Shown here piece after piece: positions 32,908 to 42,829 of a stretch of DNA of 64,000 nt (position 1 is its first letter; each line of letters starts with the position of its first letter). The position numbers and the translations under genes were made by a program. The notes below the pieces were generated by a model. That model worked only from the letters and a program-made list of their open reading frames with translations, made no database searches and had not been told where the DNA came from. Source of the DNA: Nocardiopsis sp. FR4 (GTDB lineage Bacteria; Actinomycetota; Actinomycetes; Streptosporangiales; Streptosporangiaceae). The stretch covers positions 1 through 64,000 of the forward strand of contig NZ_VWVV01000030.1 of NCBI RefSeq assembly GCF_009830945.1. Reading direction: 5' to 3'.

Positions 32908-35565
32908 TTGTCCAGTCAAACGGGAGCGGGAGGGCGCTGGACACGCGCCCTCATCTCCCTTCTCGTCATCCTCGTCGCGTTCGGCGCGGCGTGGTTCATC
33001 CCGCCGCGCCTGGGGCTCGACCTCAGCGGCGGCACACAGATCGTCCTGGAGACCCAGGACGGACCCGACGGCACACCCGCCAACTCCGAGAACACCGACA
33101 AGGTCGTGGAGGTGCTGCGCCAGCGCATCGACCGCCTCGGCGTGGCCGAGGCGACCCTGTCGCGCTCCGGCGAGAGCCGGATCATCGTCGAGCTGCCCGG
33201 CGTGCAGGACCCGGCGGAGGCCGCGCAGATCGTCGGCCGGACCGCCCAGCTGTCCTTCCACCCCGTGCTCGGCGTCGGCCAGGCGGGCGGCCAGGGCGTC
33301 CAGGCCCCGGCGGGCGACTTCGCCAACGCCCCGAGCGCGGACGAGGCACGCGCCCCGGCCGACACCGAGGGCGGTGACGAGGCCGCCGACCCGGGGGCCG
33401 AGGGCACCGGGGGCGGCGGCGAGGAGCTGACGCCCGAGCAGATGGAGGAGCTGCTGGGCGGCATGGGCGGCCAGCAGCAGGGCCAGGCCGGCCCCACCGC
33501 GGAGAACCCCGAGGACGTCGTGATGACGCTCCCGGACCAGGACGGCACCTACCTCCAGCTGGGCGGGACCGCGCTCAAGGGCGAGCAGGTCGCCAGCGCC
33601 GAGGCGGTGCTGGACAGCGTCAACCGCACCCAGTGGACGGTCAACGTCGACTTCCGCCGCGAGGGCGGCAGGCAGTGGACCGACCTCACCGCCGACGCGG
33701 CCTGCTACGAGCAGGGCGATCCGCGCCGCCGGGTGGCGATCGTGCTGGACGACCAGATCATCTCCGCCCCGGAGGTCAACCCGGAGTTCTCCTGCGACGT
33801 GGGCATGCCGGGCAGCTCCATGGTCATCACCAGCCCGTCTTTCACCAGTGAGAGCGCGAGCGAACTGGCCGTGCTGATCGAGGGCGGCTCGCTGCCGCTG
33901 CCGGTCACCGAGGTCCAGCGCCAGACCGTGGGCCCGACCCTCGGTGCCGCCGCGATCCAGGCCAGCGCCATCGCCGCCGTCCTGGGCCTGGCGTTCACCG
34001 CGCTGTACATCACCCTGGTCTACCGTCTGGTCGGCTTCCTGGCCTCCCTGGCGCTGGGGTTCTACACGCTGATCGCCTACGGGGCGCTGGTCGCCATCAA
34101 CGCCACGCTCACCCTGCCGGGCCTGGCGGGCTTCGTGCTGGCCATCGGTATGGCCATCGACGCCAACGTGCTGATCTTCGAACGCGCACGCGAGGAGCAC
34201 CAGCGGCAGACGAGGGTCTACGAGGCCAACAAGTCCGCGGGCATGCGCGACGCCACCGAGGACGAGGCGGCCAGGGCCGAGGCCGGGGTGCTCACGCGGC
34301 GCCGCCGCCGGGCGATCCCGCCGAGCCTGGAGAAGGCCTTCGTGGAGGGCTCCCGCAAGGCGTGGAGCGCGGTCATCGACACCAACATCACCACGCTCAT
34401 CGCCGCGGCCCTGCTGTTCCTCTTCGCCTCCGGCACGGTCCAGGGCTTCGGTGTGACGCTGAGCATCGGCACCCTGGTCTCGATGTTCTCCGCGCTGGTC
34501 ATCGCGCGCGTGTTCGTCGAGTGGGCGGTGCGCCGCGCGGTCATCCGCAAGCACCCCGCGGTCAGCGGTCTGAACAGGGTCGGCGGGATCCGCCGCTGGC
34601 TGGTCGAGAAGAGCCCCGACATCATGAGGCACCGCGCCAAGGGCTTGATCGTGGCGGCCCTGATCGTGGTGGCGGCCGTGGCCGCGCCCCTGGTCCGCGA
34701 GGCCAACCTGGGCGTGGAGTTCACCGGCGGCCGGGTGCTGGAGTACGAGATCACCGGGGACGGGGACCTCTCGGTGGACGGGGCCCGCGAGGTCATCTCC
34801 GGGCTCGGCTTCCCCGGTTCGGACACGGCGGTGGTCCAGGAGGCCGGGGACGGCGACATCTCGGTGCGCACCGGCAACATCTCCGACACCGACGCGGCGC
34901 AGATCGCCGACGCGCTGGACGAGGAGACCGGCGGCGTGGAACTGGTCAGCGACGAGCTGATCGGGCCGAGCATGGGCGACGAGCTGCGCAACCGGGCGCT
35001 GATCGCCCTGGGCGCGGCCCTGGCGCTGCAGATGGCCTACCTGGCCTGGCGGTTCCGCTGGTCGTTCGGGGTGTCCACCATGCTGTCGCTGGCGTTCAAC
35101 CTGGTCCTGGTGATCGGGCTGTTCATCTGGCTGGGCAAGCCGATCGACGGCGTGTTCCTCGCCGCCCTGCTGAGCGTCATCGGCTTCACCGTCAACGACA
35201 CGGTGGTGGTGTTCGACCGGGTGCGCGACGAGTGGGCCAGGGACGAGAAGTCGTCCTTCGCCGAGATCGCCAACCGCGCGGTGCTCAACACCCTGCCGCG
35301 TACCGTGAACACCTCGGTCGGCGCGCTGATCATCCTGGGCTTCCTGACCTTCCTCGGCGGGTCCTCGCTCCAGGACTTCTCCATCGCGATGCTGGTCGGT
35401 CTGAGCACGGGTGTGCTCTCCACGGTGTTCGTCGCCGTCCCGCTGGCCATCTGGTTGCAGAGGTGGGACCGGACGGATCCGCCGCACGTGGTCAAGGAGC
35501 GCAAGGCCAGGCAGAGGGTGGCCGCCAAGGCCGCCCGCGAGGCCGACGACGGCGCGGTCGTGTAG
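32908..35565 (+). CDS. secDF: Fused protein-export membrane protein SecDF
   Basis: An 885-residue fusion of SecD and SecF, the proton-driven accessory of the SecYEG translocon. The SecD half has LGLDLSGGTQIVLE near residue 34 and AIGMAIDANVLIFERAREE near residue 415. The SecF half begins around residue 570, with LGVEFTGGRVLEYE and FTVNDTVVVFDRVRDE. Twelve spans are predicted. A Gly/Gln/Glu-rich insertion (about 130-195) interrupts the P1 domain. TTG 32908 has AGAGG upstream; GTG 32890 is in frame but lacks a site. Confidence 0.95.
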   Translation: MSSQTGAGGRWTRALISLLVILVAFGAAWFIPPRLGLDLSGGTQIVLETQDGPDGTPANSENTDKVVEVLRQRIDRLGVAEATLSRSGESRIIVELPGVQDPAEAAQIVGRTAQLSFHPVLGVGQAGGQGVQAPAGDFANAPSADEARAPADTEGGDEAADPGAEGTGGGGEELTPEQMEELLGGMGGQQQGQAGPTAENPEDVVMTLPDQDGTYLQLGGTALKGEQVASAEAVLDSVNRTQWTVNVDFRREGGRQWTDLTADAACYEQGDPRRRVAIVLDDQIISAPEVNPEFSCDVGMPGSSMVITSPSFTSESASELAVLIEGGSLPLPVTEVQRQTVGPTLGAAAIQASAIAAVLGLAFTALYITLVYRLVGFLASLALGFYTLIAYGALVAINATLTLPGLAGFVLAIGMAIDANVLIFERAREEHQRQTRVYEANKSAGMRDATEDEAARAEAGVLTRRRRRAIPPSLEKAFVEGSRKAWSAVIDTNITTLIAAALLFLFASGTVQGFGVTLSIGTLVSMFSALVIARVFVEWAVRRAVIRKHPAVSGLNRVGGIRRWLVEKSPDIMRHRAKGLIVAALIVVAAVAAPLVREANLGVEFTGGRVLEYEITGDGDLSVDGAREVISGLGFPGSDTAVVQEAGDGDISVRTGNISDTDAAQIADALDEETGGVELVSDELIGPSMGDELRNRALIALGAALALQMAYLAWRFRWSFGVSTMLSLAFNLVLVIGLFIWLGKPIDGVFLAALLSVIGFTVNDTVVVFDRVRDEWARDEKSSFAEIANRAVLNTLPRTVNTSVGALIILGFLTFLGGSSLQDFSIAMLVGLSTGVLSTVFVAVPLAIWLQRWDRTDPPHVVKERKARQRVAAKAAREADDGAVV

Positions 35566-35616
35566 CGGCGGTCGCCGCATGCCGCGGCGGCCGGGTGGCG
35601 ACCCGGTCGCACGGCG

Positions 35617-35653
35617 CGGGGCCCCGGGGACGGGTTTCGTCCCCGGGGCCCCG
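35617..35653. terminator. Hairpin terminator after secDF
   Basis: A perfect 16-bp stem (35617-35632 with 35638-35653) and a GGTTT loop, between the convergent secDF and AIM24 genes. Confidence 0.75.
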
Positions 35654-35725
35654 TCGTGTCCGGCGCACCCGGCGGACCGGGAGCCGGGAGACCGGTCCGG
35701 TGGGAGTCCGGCCCGTGTGGGGAGG

Positions 35726-36388
35726 TCAGCCCGCCTGGGCGGGCTGCGGGGCGCCCTCGGAGGCCTGCACCAGGACGAAGCCCTGGCCCTCCAGGGAGAG
35801 CTGGAAGGCCTCGCCGCTGCCGCGGCCGATGAGCGCCCCGGCCTTGGCGGTGCGGCGCACGCCCGTGCGCAGCGTGCTGGACCACGCGACCGCCGCGTCG
35901 GTGTCCACGAAGGTCGGCTGGTCGATGTTGAGCAGCACCGGGGCGCCGTGGCAGGCGATGGCCACCCTGCCGTGCCCCGAGAAGACCGTGTTGAACAGGC
36001 CTCCGGTCATCATCCCGGCGCCCTCGACCCGGCGGATGTCCCAGCTCAGCCCCGGCTCGAAGGCGAGCACGTTCTCACCGTTGACCGTGATCTGGTCGCC
36101 CTCCAGGTCCACCAGGTGGACGTCCCAGGCGTCGCGGGCCAGGAACACGTCCCCGCGCCCGGTCACCCGCATCAGCGGCATGCCCTCGCCGGTGAACGCC
36201 TTCTTCAGGAACCGGCCGACGCTGCCCGCCCCCTCGTAGGAGAAGTCGATCTGGCCCTGGTAGGCCACCATGGTGCCCTGCCGGGCGAGGAACTCGCCGT
36301 TGAGGCCGACCCTGAGCATCTTGTGGTTCTGCAGGTGCATCCCCGGCTGGCTGGTCTCCTGCGCCTGCTGGAAGAGCTGACTTCTCAT
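35726..36388 (-). CDS. AIM24-family protein
   Basis: A 220-residue beta-rich protein of the AIM24/TerD-like superfamily, with Gly-repeated strands such as MPLMRVTGRGDVFLA and GMMTGGLFNTVFSGHGRVA. Bacterial members are mostly uncharacterised. GAGGAA is seven bases before the ATG. No membrane segment. It is probably a single-gene unit. Confidence 0.85.
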   Translation of the reverse strand: MRSQLFQQAQETSQPGMHLQNHKMLRVGLNGEFLARQGTMVAYQGQIDFSYEGAGSVGRFLKKAFTGEGMPLMRVTGRGDVFLARDAWDVHLVDLEGDQITVNGENVLAFEPGLSWDIRRVEGAGMMTGGLFNTVFSGHGRVAIACHGAPVLLNIDQPTFVDTDAAVAWSSTLRTGVRRTAKAGALIGRGSGEAFQLSLEGQGFVLVQASEGAPQPAQAG

Positions 36389-36495
36389 GAACGTTCCTCA
36401 TCGACGGTCGGGCTGAACACCGGCAACACGCGCACCGACGGGCGCACGCATCGAATAGGACGCGCCGGAGGGAAAAAGGTTCCGGCCCGCCCGGG

Positions 36496-37377
36496 TCACC
36501 CCCCGGCGGCGATCCCGTGCACGAGGTCGTAGACCCGGCGCTTGGGCACGCCCGTCTCCCTGGCCACGCGGGTGATCGCCTCCTTGCGGCGCACGCCCTC
36601 CTCCTCCAGGGCCGCGACCGCGGCCAGCAGGTCGGCGTCGGTGGTCTCCTCCGGGCGCTGGCGGGCGCCCTCCACCACGACGGAGATCTCGCCCCGCACC
36701 CCCGGCGCGGCCCACTCCGCCAGCTCACCGAGGCCGCCCCGGCGCACCTCCTCGTAGGTCTTGGTCAGCTCACGGCACACCGCGGCGCGCCGGTCGGCCC
36801 CGAAGGCCGCGGCCATCGCCTCCAGGGTGGCCGCGAGGCGGTGCGGGCTCTCGAAGAAGACCATGGTGCGGCGCTCGGCGGCCAGGTCGGCCAGGTAGCC
36901 CGCCAGCCCCTTGCGGGGCGGGAAGCCCTCGAAGCAGAAGCGGTCGGTGGGCAGGCCCGAGACCACGAGGGCGGTGGTCACCGCGGAGGGCCCGGGAATG
37001 GCGGTCACCGGGATGCCCTCCCGGGCGCAGGCGGCGGCCAGCCGGTAGCCCGGGTCCGAGACCCCGGGCATCCCGGCGTCGGTGACGACCAGCACGTCGC
37101 GCCCGCCGCGCAGGTCGGCGAGCAGCTCGTCGGTGCGGCGGCTCTCGTTGGCGTCGTAGTAGGACACCACGCGCGCGCCCGCCTCCCCGCCCAGGCGTAC
37201 GTTCGCGCGGGAGGCGAACTGGCGTAGCCTGCGTGTGTCCTCGGCGGCGATGACGCGCGCGCCCTCCAGCGCGCGCAGCAGCCGGGGCGGCGCGTCCTCC
37301 AGGTTTCCGATGGGCACCCCGGCGAGCGTCAGGGTTCCCGCCGCCCCCGTCCCAGCTCCGCCCTCAACCACTGTCAT
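36496..37377 (-). CDS. rsmI: 16S rRNA (cytidine1402-2'-O)-methyltransferase RsmI
   Basis: A 293-residue tetrapyrrole-methylase-fold enzyme. Motifs: LAGVPIGNLEDAPPR at about residue 18, VVTDAGMPGVSDPG at about 95, PGPSAVTTALVVSGL at about 128 and FFESPHRLAATL. It 2'-O-methylates C1402 in the ribosomal P site. It is divergent from pmt, the same pairing as in mycobacteria. Confidence 0.96.
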   Translation of the reverse strand: MTVVEGGAGTGAAGTLTLAGVPIGNLEDAPPRLLRALEGARVIAAEDTRRLRQFASRANVRLGGEAGARVVSYYDANESRRTDELLADLRGGRDVLVVTDAGMPGVSDPGYRLAAACAREGIPVTAIPGPSAVTTALVVSGLPTDRFCFEGFPPRKGLAGYLADLAAERRTMVFFESPHRLAATLEAMAAAFGADRRAAVCRELTKTYEEVRRGGLGELAEWAAPGVRGEISVVVEGARQRPEETTDADLLAAVAALEEEGVRRKEAITRVARETGVPKRRVYDLVHGIAAGG

Positions 37378-37482
37378 CCCCGTCCTGTCGCGCTACGGTG
37401 GGCTCTATCACGCCACCCGAAACCTGGTTTCGTGGTCCGTCCGCAAAGGACAACCATCTCCGTCCCCAACCTACGAGCCGAG

Positions 37483-39120
37483 ATGACCACCACCGCACAT
37501 TCCTCCGAGGCCCCGCCCTCGTCCCCACCGCGGTCGGCGCGGATCCGTTCCCGTTTCCTTCCCGTGGACCCCGCCCCCCGCTGGGTGGGGTGGCTGGGCG
37601 CCGTCCTCGTCACGCTGTTCGCCGGCGCGCTGAGGTTCTTCCACCTCGGTGAGCCCGACCGGATCTACTTCGACGAGACCTACTACGCCAAGGACGCCTA
37701 CGGGCTCCAGGAGTTCGGCTACGAGCACGAGACCGTGGAGGAGCCGGTCGACGCCGACGACCTGCTCGGCCAGGGCTACCAGGACATCTTCACCGGGGCG
37801 GGCGACTTCGTCGTGCACCCGCCGGTCGGCAAGTGGATGATCGCCCTGGGCGACTGGCTGTGGGCGCTGTTCCCCTTCGGCCAGAGCATGACCCCGGAGG
37901 CCTGGCGGTTCGCCGCGGCCCTGGCCGGTATGGTCTCCGTGCTCATCCTGGTGCGCCTGGCCACGCGGATGACCCGCTCGGTGCTGCTGGGGTGCACGGC
38001 GGGCCTGATCATGGCGGTGGACGGCCTGCACTTCACGCTGAGCCGCATCGCCATGGTGGACATCTTCCTCACCCTGTGGATCCTGGCCGGGTTCACCTGC
38101 CTGGTGATCGACCGGGACCGGACCAGGGAGCGGCTGGTGCGGCTGGCGGAGGCCGGGACTAACCTGGTGTCGGTGGGCTGGCTGGGCATGCGGTGGTGGC
38201 GCCTGGCCGCCGGCCTGTGCTTCGGTCTGGCCGTCGGCACCAAGTGGTCGGCCCTGTTCTTCGTCGCGGCCTTCGGTCTGCTCACGGTGGCGTGGGACTA
38301 CGGGGCCCGGACCAGCGTCGGCCAGCAGCGCCCCCTCGGGCGCTGGCTGGGAATCGACGCGGTCCCGGCCTTCGTCCAGACCGTGGTGGTGGCGGCGGTC
38401 GTCTACCTGGCCTCGTGGTCGGGGTGGCTGTTCACCCGTGGCGGCTACAACCGCGACTACGCGGACGGCACGGCGCCGGAGTGGCTGCCCGGCTTCCTGC
38501 ACGCGCCCGTGGAGGCGCTGGCGAGCCTGGTGAACTACCACGACCGGATGATGAACTTCCACACCGGTCTGACCAGCGACCACTCCTACATCTCCGCGCC
38601 GTGGGAGTGGCTGATCATGCGCACCCCGGTGATGTTCCACTACAACGGCGAGGCCGTGGGGTGCGGCACCGGCGACTGCGTGACCTCGGTGGTCTCCATC
38701 GGCACGCCGATCATCTGGTGGCTCAGCCTGCTCGCCCTGACCGTGGTGTTCGGCTGGTGGGTGACCTTCCGCGACTGGCGGGCGGGCGCGGTGCTGCTGG
38801 CCGTGGCGGCGGGGTGGCTGCCGTGGTTCGCCTACCCGGACCGCCCCATGTTCCTGTTCTACGCGCTGCCGCTGCTGCCGTTCCTGGTACTGGCGATCGT
38901 GCTGGCGCTGGGCCTGGTACTGGGGGCCGGGGAGGACAGTCCGCGCTTCGCGCCCTACCTCCGTGCGGTCGGCGGCATCGTCTACGGCGTGGTGCTGCTC
39001 CTGATCGTGGCGTGCTTCGCCTACTTCTACCCGGTGCTGGCGGCCTATCCGATCGACGAGACGGTGTGGCGCGAGCTCATGTGGTTCGACGTGTGGATCT
39101 ACGGCAGCGGGGGTTCCTGA
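37483..39120 (+). CDS. pmt: Dolichyl-phosphate-mannose-protein mannosyltransferase (Pmt, GT39)
   Basis: A 545-residue GT-C enzyme with about ten spans that O-mannosylates Sec-exported proteins from polyprenyl-phosphate mannose. The catalytic Asp-Glu pair is Asp64-Glu65 in IYFDETYYAKDAY. Further family marks are HPPVGKW, the luminal loop YISAPWEWLIM, and a C-terminal WFDVWIYG. The ATG at 37483 was preferred; a GTG at 37432 would add 17 residues. Confidence 0.93.
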   Translation: MTTTAHSSEAPPSSPPRSARIRSRFLPVDPAPRWVGWLGAVLVTLFAGALRFFHLGEPDRIYFDETYYAKDAYGLQEFGYEHETVEEPVDADDLLGQGYQDIFTGAGDFVVHPPVGKWMIALGDWLWALFPFGQSMTPEAWRFAAALAGMVSVLILVRLATRMTRSVLLGCTAGLIMAVDGLHFTLSRIAMVDIFLTLWILAGFTCLVIDRDRTRERLVRLAEAGTNLVSVGWLGMRWWRLAAGLCFGLAVGTKWSALFFVAAFGLLTVAWDYGARTSVGQQRPLGRWLGIDAVPAFVQTVVVAAVVYLASWSGWLFTRGGYNRDYADGTAPEWLPGFLHAPVEALASLVNYHDRMMNFHTGLTSDHSYISAPWEWLIMRTPVMFHYNGEAVGCGTGDCVTSVVSIGTPIIWWLSLLALTVVFGWWVTFRDWRAGAVLLAVAAGWLPWFAYPDRPMFLFYALPLLPFLVLAIVLALGLVLGAGEDSPRFAPYLRAVGGIVYGVVLLLIVACFAYFYPVLAAYPIDETVWRELMWFDVWIYGSGGS

Positions 39121-39427
39121 ACCCGTCCTTAACGACACGCCATTCCAGCACTTCCCAATAGTGGGCATACGCCGGGAAATCAACAGTCCGGAGTAGCCGA
39201 AACAGGACACGGCGTCAGCGCGATTCCGGCGTGGAAACTCTCGGCAGGGCACCACCCTCCCTGGTACTGTCGGCAACTGGTTGCTGTTGTAGTTTCCATG
39301 GATGCCCGAGGCGCCTCGCGGAACTTCACGTGGGCGCCCGTCGATACGGGGATTACTCGTCGGCTCGGTGCCCGGCGACCCGGGGCCAGCAGGGTGCGGC
39401 CCCGAAGTAGTTCCCAAGGGAGAGCAC
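39121..39427. other. Gap before the cold-shock gene
   Basis: No gene is supported in these 307 bases. They probably hold the csp promoter and a long 5' leader; long structured leaders are common for cold-shock mRNAs. AAGGGAGAG precedes the csp ATG. Confidence 0.4.
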
Positions 39428-39631
39428 ATGGCTCAGGGCACCGTGAAGTGGTTCAACTCCGAAAAGGGTTTCGGGTTCATCGCCGTCGATGGCGGGCAGC
39501 CCGACGTGTTCGTCCACTACTCGGCGATCTCGGGTAGCGGCTTCCGGAACCTGGAAGAGGACCAGAAGGTCGAGTTCGACATCATCCAGGGCCCCAAGGG
39601 CCCCCAGGCGGCTGACGTCAGAGCGGTCTAG
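39428..39631 (+). CDS. Cold-shock protein, CspA family
   Basis: A 67-residue OB-fold RNA chaperone with RNP1 KGFGFI and RNP2 VFVHYS, plus the expected KWFN near the N-terminus. Length is typical. It is monocistronic, ending at the 39807-39837 hairpin or before it. Confidence 0.97.
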   Translation: MAQGTVKWFNSEKGFGFIAVDGGQPDVFVHYSAISGSGFRNLEEDQKVEFDIIQGPKGPQAADVRAV

Positions 39632-39939
39632 GCCCGCCTGTTCCACCGCGCGTCCGCGCTTCTTGTAAGTACGCCCGAGCCGCCGGGGTCGGGTTCGACT
39701 GACACGGCCGGGTCCCACCGTCCGGGCTGTCCGCCCGGGCCCCGGACCGGCCGGCACACCGGTGGACGCCGCCCCCGGCCCGGCGTCCGAACGAGGAACG
39801 TCCTCAGCGGCCCCCCGCTCGACGAGCGGGGGGCCGCCCGGCGTTCGCCTCCCGGCAATCGGGGCAGGGTTACCCAAGCTTCCCGATACCGGTTAACCTG
39901 CTTGGTGCCGGTCAGTACACCGAGGGACGAGGGTGGCGC
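39632..39939. other. Gap between cold-shock gene and tatB
   Basis: These 308 bases contain the hairpin listed at 39807-39837 and, after it, the probable tatB promoter. No gene is supported. Confidence 0.4.
39807..39837 (+). terminator. Perfect hairpin downstream of the cold-shock gene
   Basis: A 15-bp inverted repeat (39807-39821 with 39823-39837), almost palindromic and entirely G+C at the base. It is 175 bases past the csp stop, so an extended 3' UTR is possible. Confidence 0.6.
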
Positions 39940-40248
39940 ATGTTCAACATCAGCGGAGGAGAGTTCGTCGTCCTTCTCCTGCTCGCGCTGCTGATCTTCG
40001 GCCCGGACCAGCTGCCCAAGGCCGCCCAGCAGGTGGGCCGGGTGCTGCGCCAGCTGCGCACCATGGCCAACACCGCCTCCAAGGACATCAAGGAGGGCCT
40101 GGGACCGGAGTTCAAGGACTTCGACGTGCAGGACCTCAACCCGAGGCGCTTCGTGCAGAAGCACTTCTGGGAGGACGAGGAGCCGGAGAAGAAGCCCGTG
40201 GCCAGGCTGAACGGCAAGCGCCCGCCCTTCGACGACGAGGCCACCTGA
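39940..40248 (+). CDS. tatB: Sec-independent protein translocase TatB
   Basis: A 102-residue Tat component with one N-terminal span (EFVVLLLLALLIFGPDQLP), the FGP hinge, and an amphipathic helix with VGRVLRQLRTMANT. The conserved TatB Glu is at residue 8 and the tail is charged. It forms the Tat receptor with TatC, encoded elsewhere. The Tat-type carbonic anhydrase in this window would be a client. Confidence 0.92.
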   Translation: MFNISGGEFVVLLLLALLIFGPDQLPKAAQQVGRVLRQLRTMANTASKDIKEGLGPEFKDFDVQDLNPRRFVQKHFWEDEEPEKKPVARLNGKRPPFDDEAT

Positions 40249-40310
40249 GCCCTTCCCGGCCCCGCCCCGCCGCCCGCCCCCGGTGGTCCGGGCGGCCGTG
40301 CGCGAACCGC

Positions 40311-40859
40311 TCAGCCCACGAGCATGAGCACGAACAGGGCCAGGCCCAGCAGGATCAGCGAGCCGGTGATGATGACCGGCGAACCGACCGTCAGCACCAG
40401 CACCTCCACCAGCAGCGCGCCGCCGAAGGCCCCCGCCAGCCAGGGCCAGCGCGGCCCCGGCTCCCAGCCGTAGCGGTGCTCCCGGGCCAGGGCGACCAAG
40501 AACGCCAGCCCGGTGAGCAGCCAGAACACCAGGTGGGCGAGCGCGCGGGTGCGCGGTTCGACGTAGTCGGCCATACCGCCGACCACCATCACGTAGGTCA
40601 GCGTGCCCGCCAGCAGCCGCCAGTGCCCGCCCCCCCGCTGCGGGGGTATGGCCTTGAGCCGCGCCGGCGTGGTGCGCCGGAAGCGTTCAGCCGCCACGGG
40701 CGGCTCCTCCTCCACCGGTTCGACCGTGGTCTCCTCCGGCGGCCCGGGATCGGGCGGAGGCGGTTCGTACCCTCCGACCGGAGGCCTCCCCTCGGGGGAG
40801 GGGTGGACGGGTTCCTCGGGGGTCTGGTATCCGCCGGGGTACTCGGGGGAGTCGGACAC
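40311..40859 (-). CDS. Predicted membrane protein, Pro-rich N-terminus
   Basis: A 182-residue protein. Residues 1-65 are Pro/Glu-rich and cytoplasmic; four short spans follow (about 82-98, 106-124, 137-155, 160-180). GTG start with AAGGGG upstream. No family is recognised; it is convergent with tatB. Confidence 0.7.
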   Translation of the reverse strand: MSDSPEYPGGYQTPEEPVHPSPEGRPPVGGYEPPPPDPGPPEETTVEPVEEEPPVAAERFRRTTPARLKAIPPQRGGGHWRLLAGTLTYVMVVGGMADYVEPRTRALAHLVFWLLTGLAFLVALAREHRYGWEPGPRWPWLAGAFGGALLVEVLVLTVGSPVIITGSLILLGLALFVLMLVG

Positions 40860-41963
40860 GGGGGATCCGCCCCTTCACGGTCGCGCGGTCCGGCCCTGAC
40901 GGAGCCGGGGGTCGTGTCCAGGTCCCTACCCGGTGCGGTCCGCGGTCAAAGCCGGGGCGTCCCGGCGACGCGCCGGCGAAGGGGAAACGGTGGACCGCGT
41001 CCCCGGGAAAACGCGGGAAACGGAAGGGGCGGGGAGGGTGCGGGAAAGGGCCCGACCGGTTGGACAACCGACCAGGCCCGATGCCGGGGTTCGGCGGAAC
41101 CCGTCCGGCCGGCTGGTTACAGCCAAGACCACCCGTTGCTACGGGCGGTAATCGTGAGCGTGGTCATGGCATCTACCTTTCTGTGGCCTCCAGCCCATCC
41201 CACGACCACGATGACGTAGGACACTCTCCGTCCGCAAGACCCGGAGTCGAATGTTCACCGTTTTATGGCACGGACCCCGCCAAAGCCCCAACCGGCACGG
41301 CAGCAATAGCCCAGAGGCCGACGTTTTCGCAGTTCAGAGAGGTTTACATTACCTTTTGCAGAAGGTATCCCCAGTGCTGGCCTGCCAAAACAAGGCCTAG
41401 CGGAAGGCAAAGTCCCCGCTCCCGTATAACGGAGAGCGACGGGCTTCTTATTGCCCCCACAGAAAACCGGATATGCCCGGGGGCCACCCGGTCCCCCTCC
41501 AGAGCGGACCAATGGGTGAATACCAGGCAAGATCCACCCAACCAAGGTGTGGAAAACGGTGGTTTGCCCACCTTTGCTACCAGGCACCCGATCGAGCGCT
41601 TCATCACTCTCCGTGAGGAGGTTGCGCCAACACACCCCACGGCGAGCTTTCCCGCTCCCCCGGGGCACCTGTTTCGGACACGAGAAAAAGAAGTATCTGG
41701 CCCGCCTTTTGGTTACCCCTCTCCTTCGGAAGAGGCCGCCGACGCCTCCCCGGGGGGCGGGCTTCGCACCGTTTTCCCGACATGCGCCGGCGGTACCGGG
41801 CGGTAAGTTCGCTCGTCTGCCCCGCACCCACCCGAAAGCCCGCCTAAAGTGGAAAGAAGCCACCCCAAGCCGGGAAGTGCGGGCGTGTCCGCACACCGCG
41901 AACGGGGACGTGGAGTCTCCTTTTGGCGCTCGTATGGCCGTCGTACGTGAGGAAGGCACCGTC
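40860..41963. other. 1.1-kb gene-free region before the response regulator
   Basis: From about 41150 to 41900 the sequence is clearly less G+C-rich than its flanks, and codon-position bias collapses in all six frames. Open frames exist on both strands (for example minus 41344-41640), but none has a ribosome site or a recognisable product. A short hairpin with CGGTTG/CAACCG arms lies near 41057-41070. I see no tmRNA, RNase P or riboswitch signature. Confidence 0.5.
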
Positions 41964-42701
41964 GTGAGCCCGCACCCCCCCAGCCCCGTGACCCTCTCCC
42001 CGGGTGTGGAGGACCACCCGTCCGACGCCGGCCGCTCCCGTCCCATCCGCGTCATGGTCGTGGACGACCACGCCCTGTTCCGCCGGGGCCTGGTGTCCGT
42101 CCTGGGCGACGAGACGGACATCGACGTCGTGGGCGAGGCCGGGGACGGCGAGGAGGCCCTGCGCCTCGCCGCCGGGCTGCGGCCGGACGTGGTGCTCATG
42201 GACGTGATGATGCCGGGGTCCAGCGGGATCGACGCCTGCTCGCGCATCCGCGAGGCCGTCCCGCACGCCAGGTTCGTCATGCTGACCATGAGCGACGAGG
42301 AGTCCGACCTCTTCGACGCGCTCAAGGCCGGGGCCACCGGGTACCTGCTCAAGGAGATCGGCGTCACCGACATCGCGCGGGTGGTGCGCTCCATCGCCGA
42401 CGGGCAGTCCTTCATCAACCCGTCCATGGCCACCAAGCTGATCGGGGAGTTCGCCGCGCTGGCCAAACAGGAGAGCGCCCCGCCCAGCCGCCCGGCCCTG
42501 CCGGAGCTGACCCGGCGCGAGACCGAGGTGCTCAAGCTGCTGGCCCGCTCGCTGAACAACCGGGAGATCGGCGAACGGCTGTTCATCACCGAGAACACGG
42601 TGAAGAACCACGTGCGCAAGATCCTGGAGAAGCTCCAGGTGCACTCGCGCACCGAGGCGGCCATCTACGCCGTCCGGGCCGAGTACGTCTCCGGGCGCTG
42701 A
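41964..42701 (+). CDS. NarL/LuxR-type response regulator
   Basis: A 245-residue regulator. The receiver domain covers residues 28-145 with acidic pair Asp34/Asp35 and phospho-acceptor Asp80 (VVLMDVMMPG). A LuxR HTH covers about 178-240 (LTRRETEVLKLLA and ENTVKNHVRKILEKL). GTG 41964 has GAGGAAGG seven bases upstream; ATG 41934 is in frame but lacks a site. No histidine kinase is adjacent, so it is an orphan here. The similar SCO3008-type regulator in Streptomyces also lacks a partner. Confidence 0.93.
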   Translation: MSPHPPSPVTLSPGVEDHPSDAGRSRPIRVMVVDDHALFRRGLVSVLGDETDIDVVGEAGDGEEALRLAAGLRPDVVLMDVMMPGSSGIDACSRIREAVPHARFVMLTMSDEESDLFDALKAGATGYLLKEIGVTDIARVVRSIADGQSFINPSMATKLIGEFAALAKQESAPPSRPALPELTRRETEVLKLLARSLNNREIGERLFITENTVKNHVRKILEKLQVHSRTEAAIYAVRAEYVSGR

Positions 42702-42829
42702 ACCCGCCCGGGCCCCGGGCGCCCTCAGGCCGCCGTGGCCCCGTCGACGGGCCGTCTCCCAGACCCGGTCCGCGCCGGCCCGGACCGGCAGTCCCGGACG
42801 GGCGCGTGCGCGGCGGCGGCCGGCCGGGC

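Noticed and set aside
32542..35580. 1012-codon minus-strand frame opposite secDF
   Set aside because: Shadow of SecDF codon bias: His/Gln/Arg-rich, no motif, no ribosome site.
41344..41640. 98-codon minus-strand frame in the low-G+C gap
   Set aside because: No ribosome site, no family resemblance and no codon-position bias. Considered also as RNase P or tmRNA because of an ACAGAAAA stretch, but the other conserved elements are missing.
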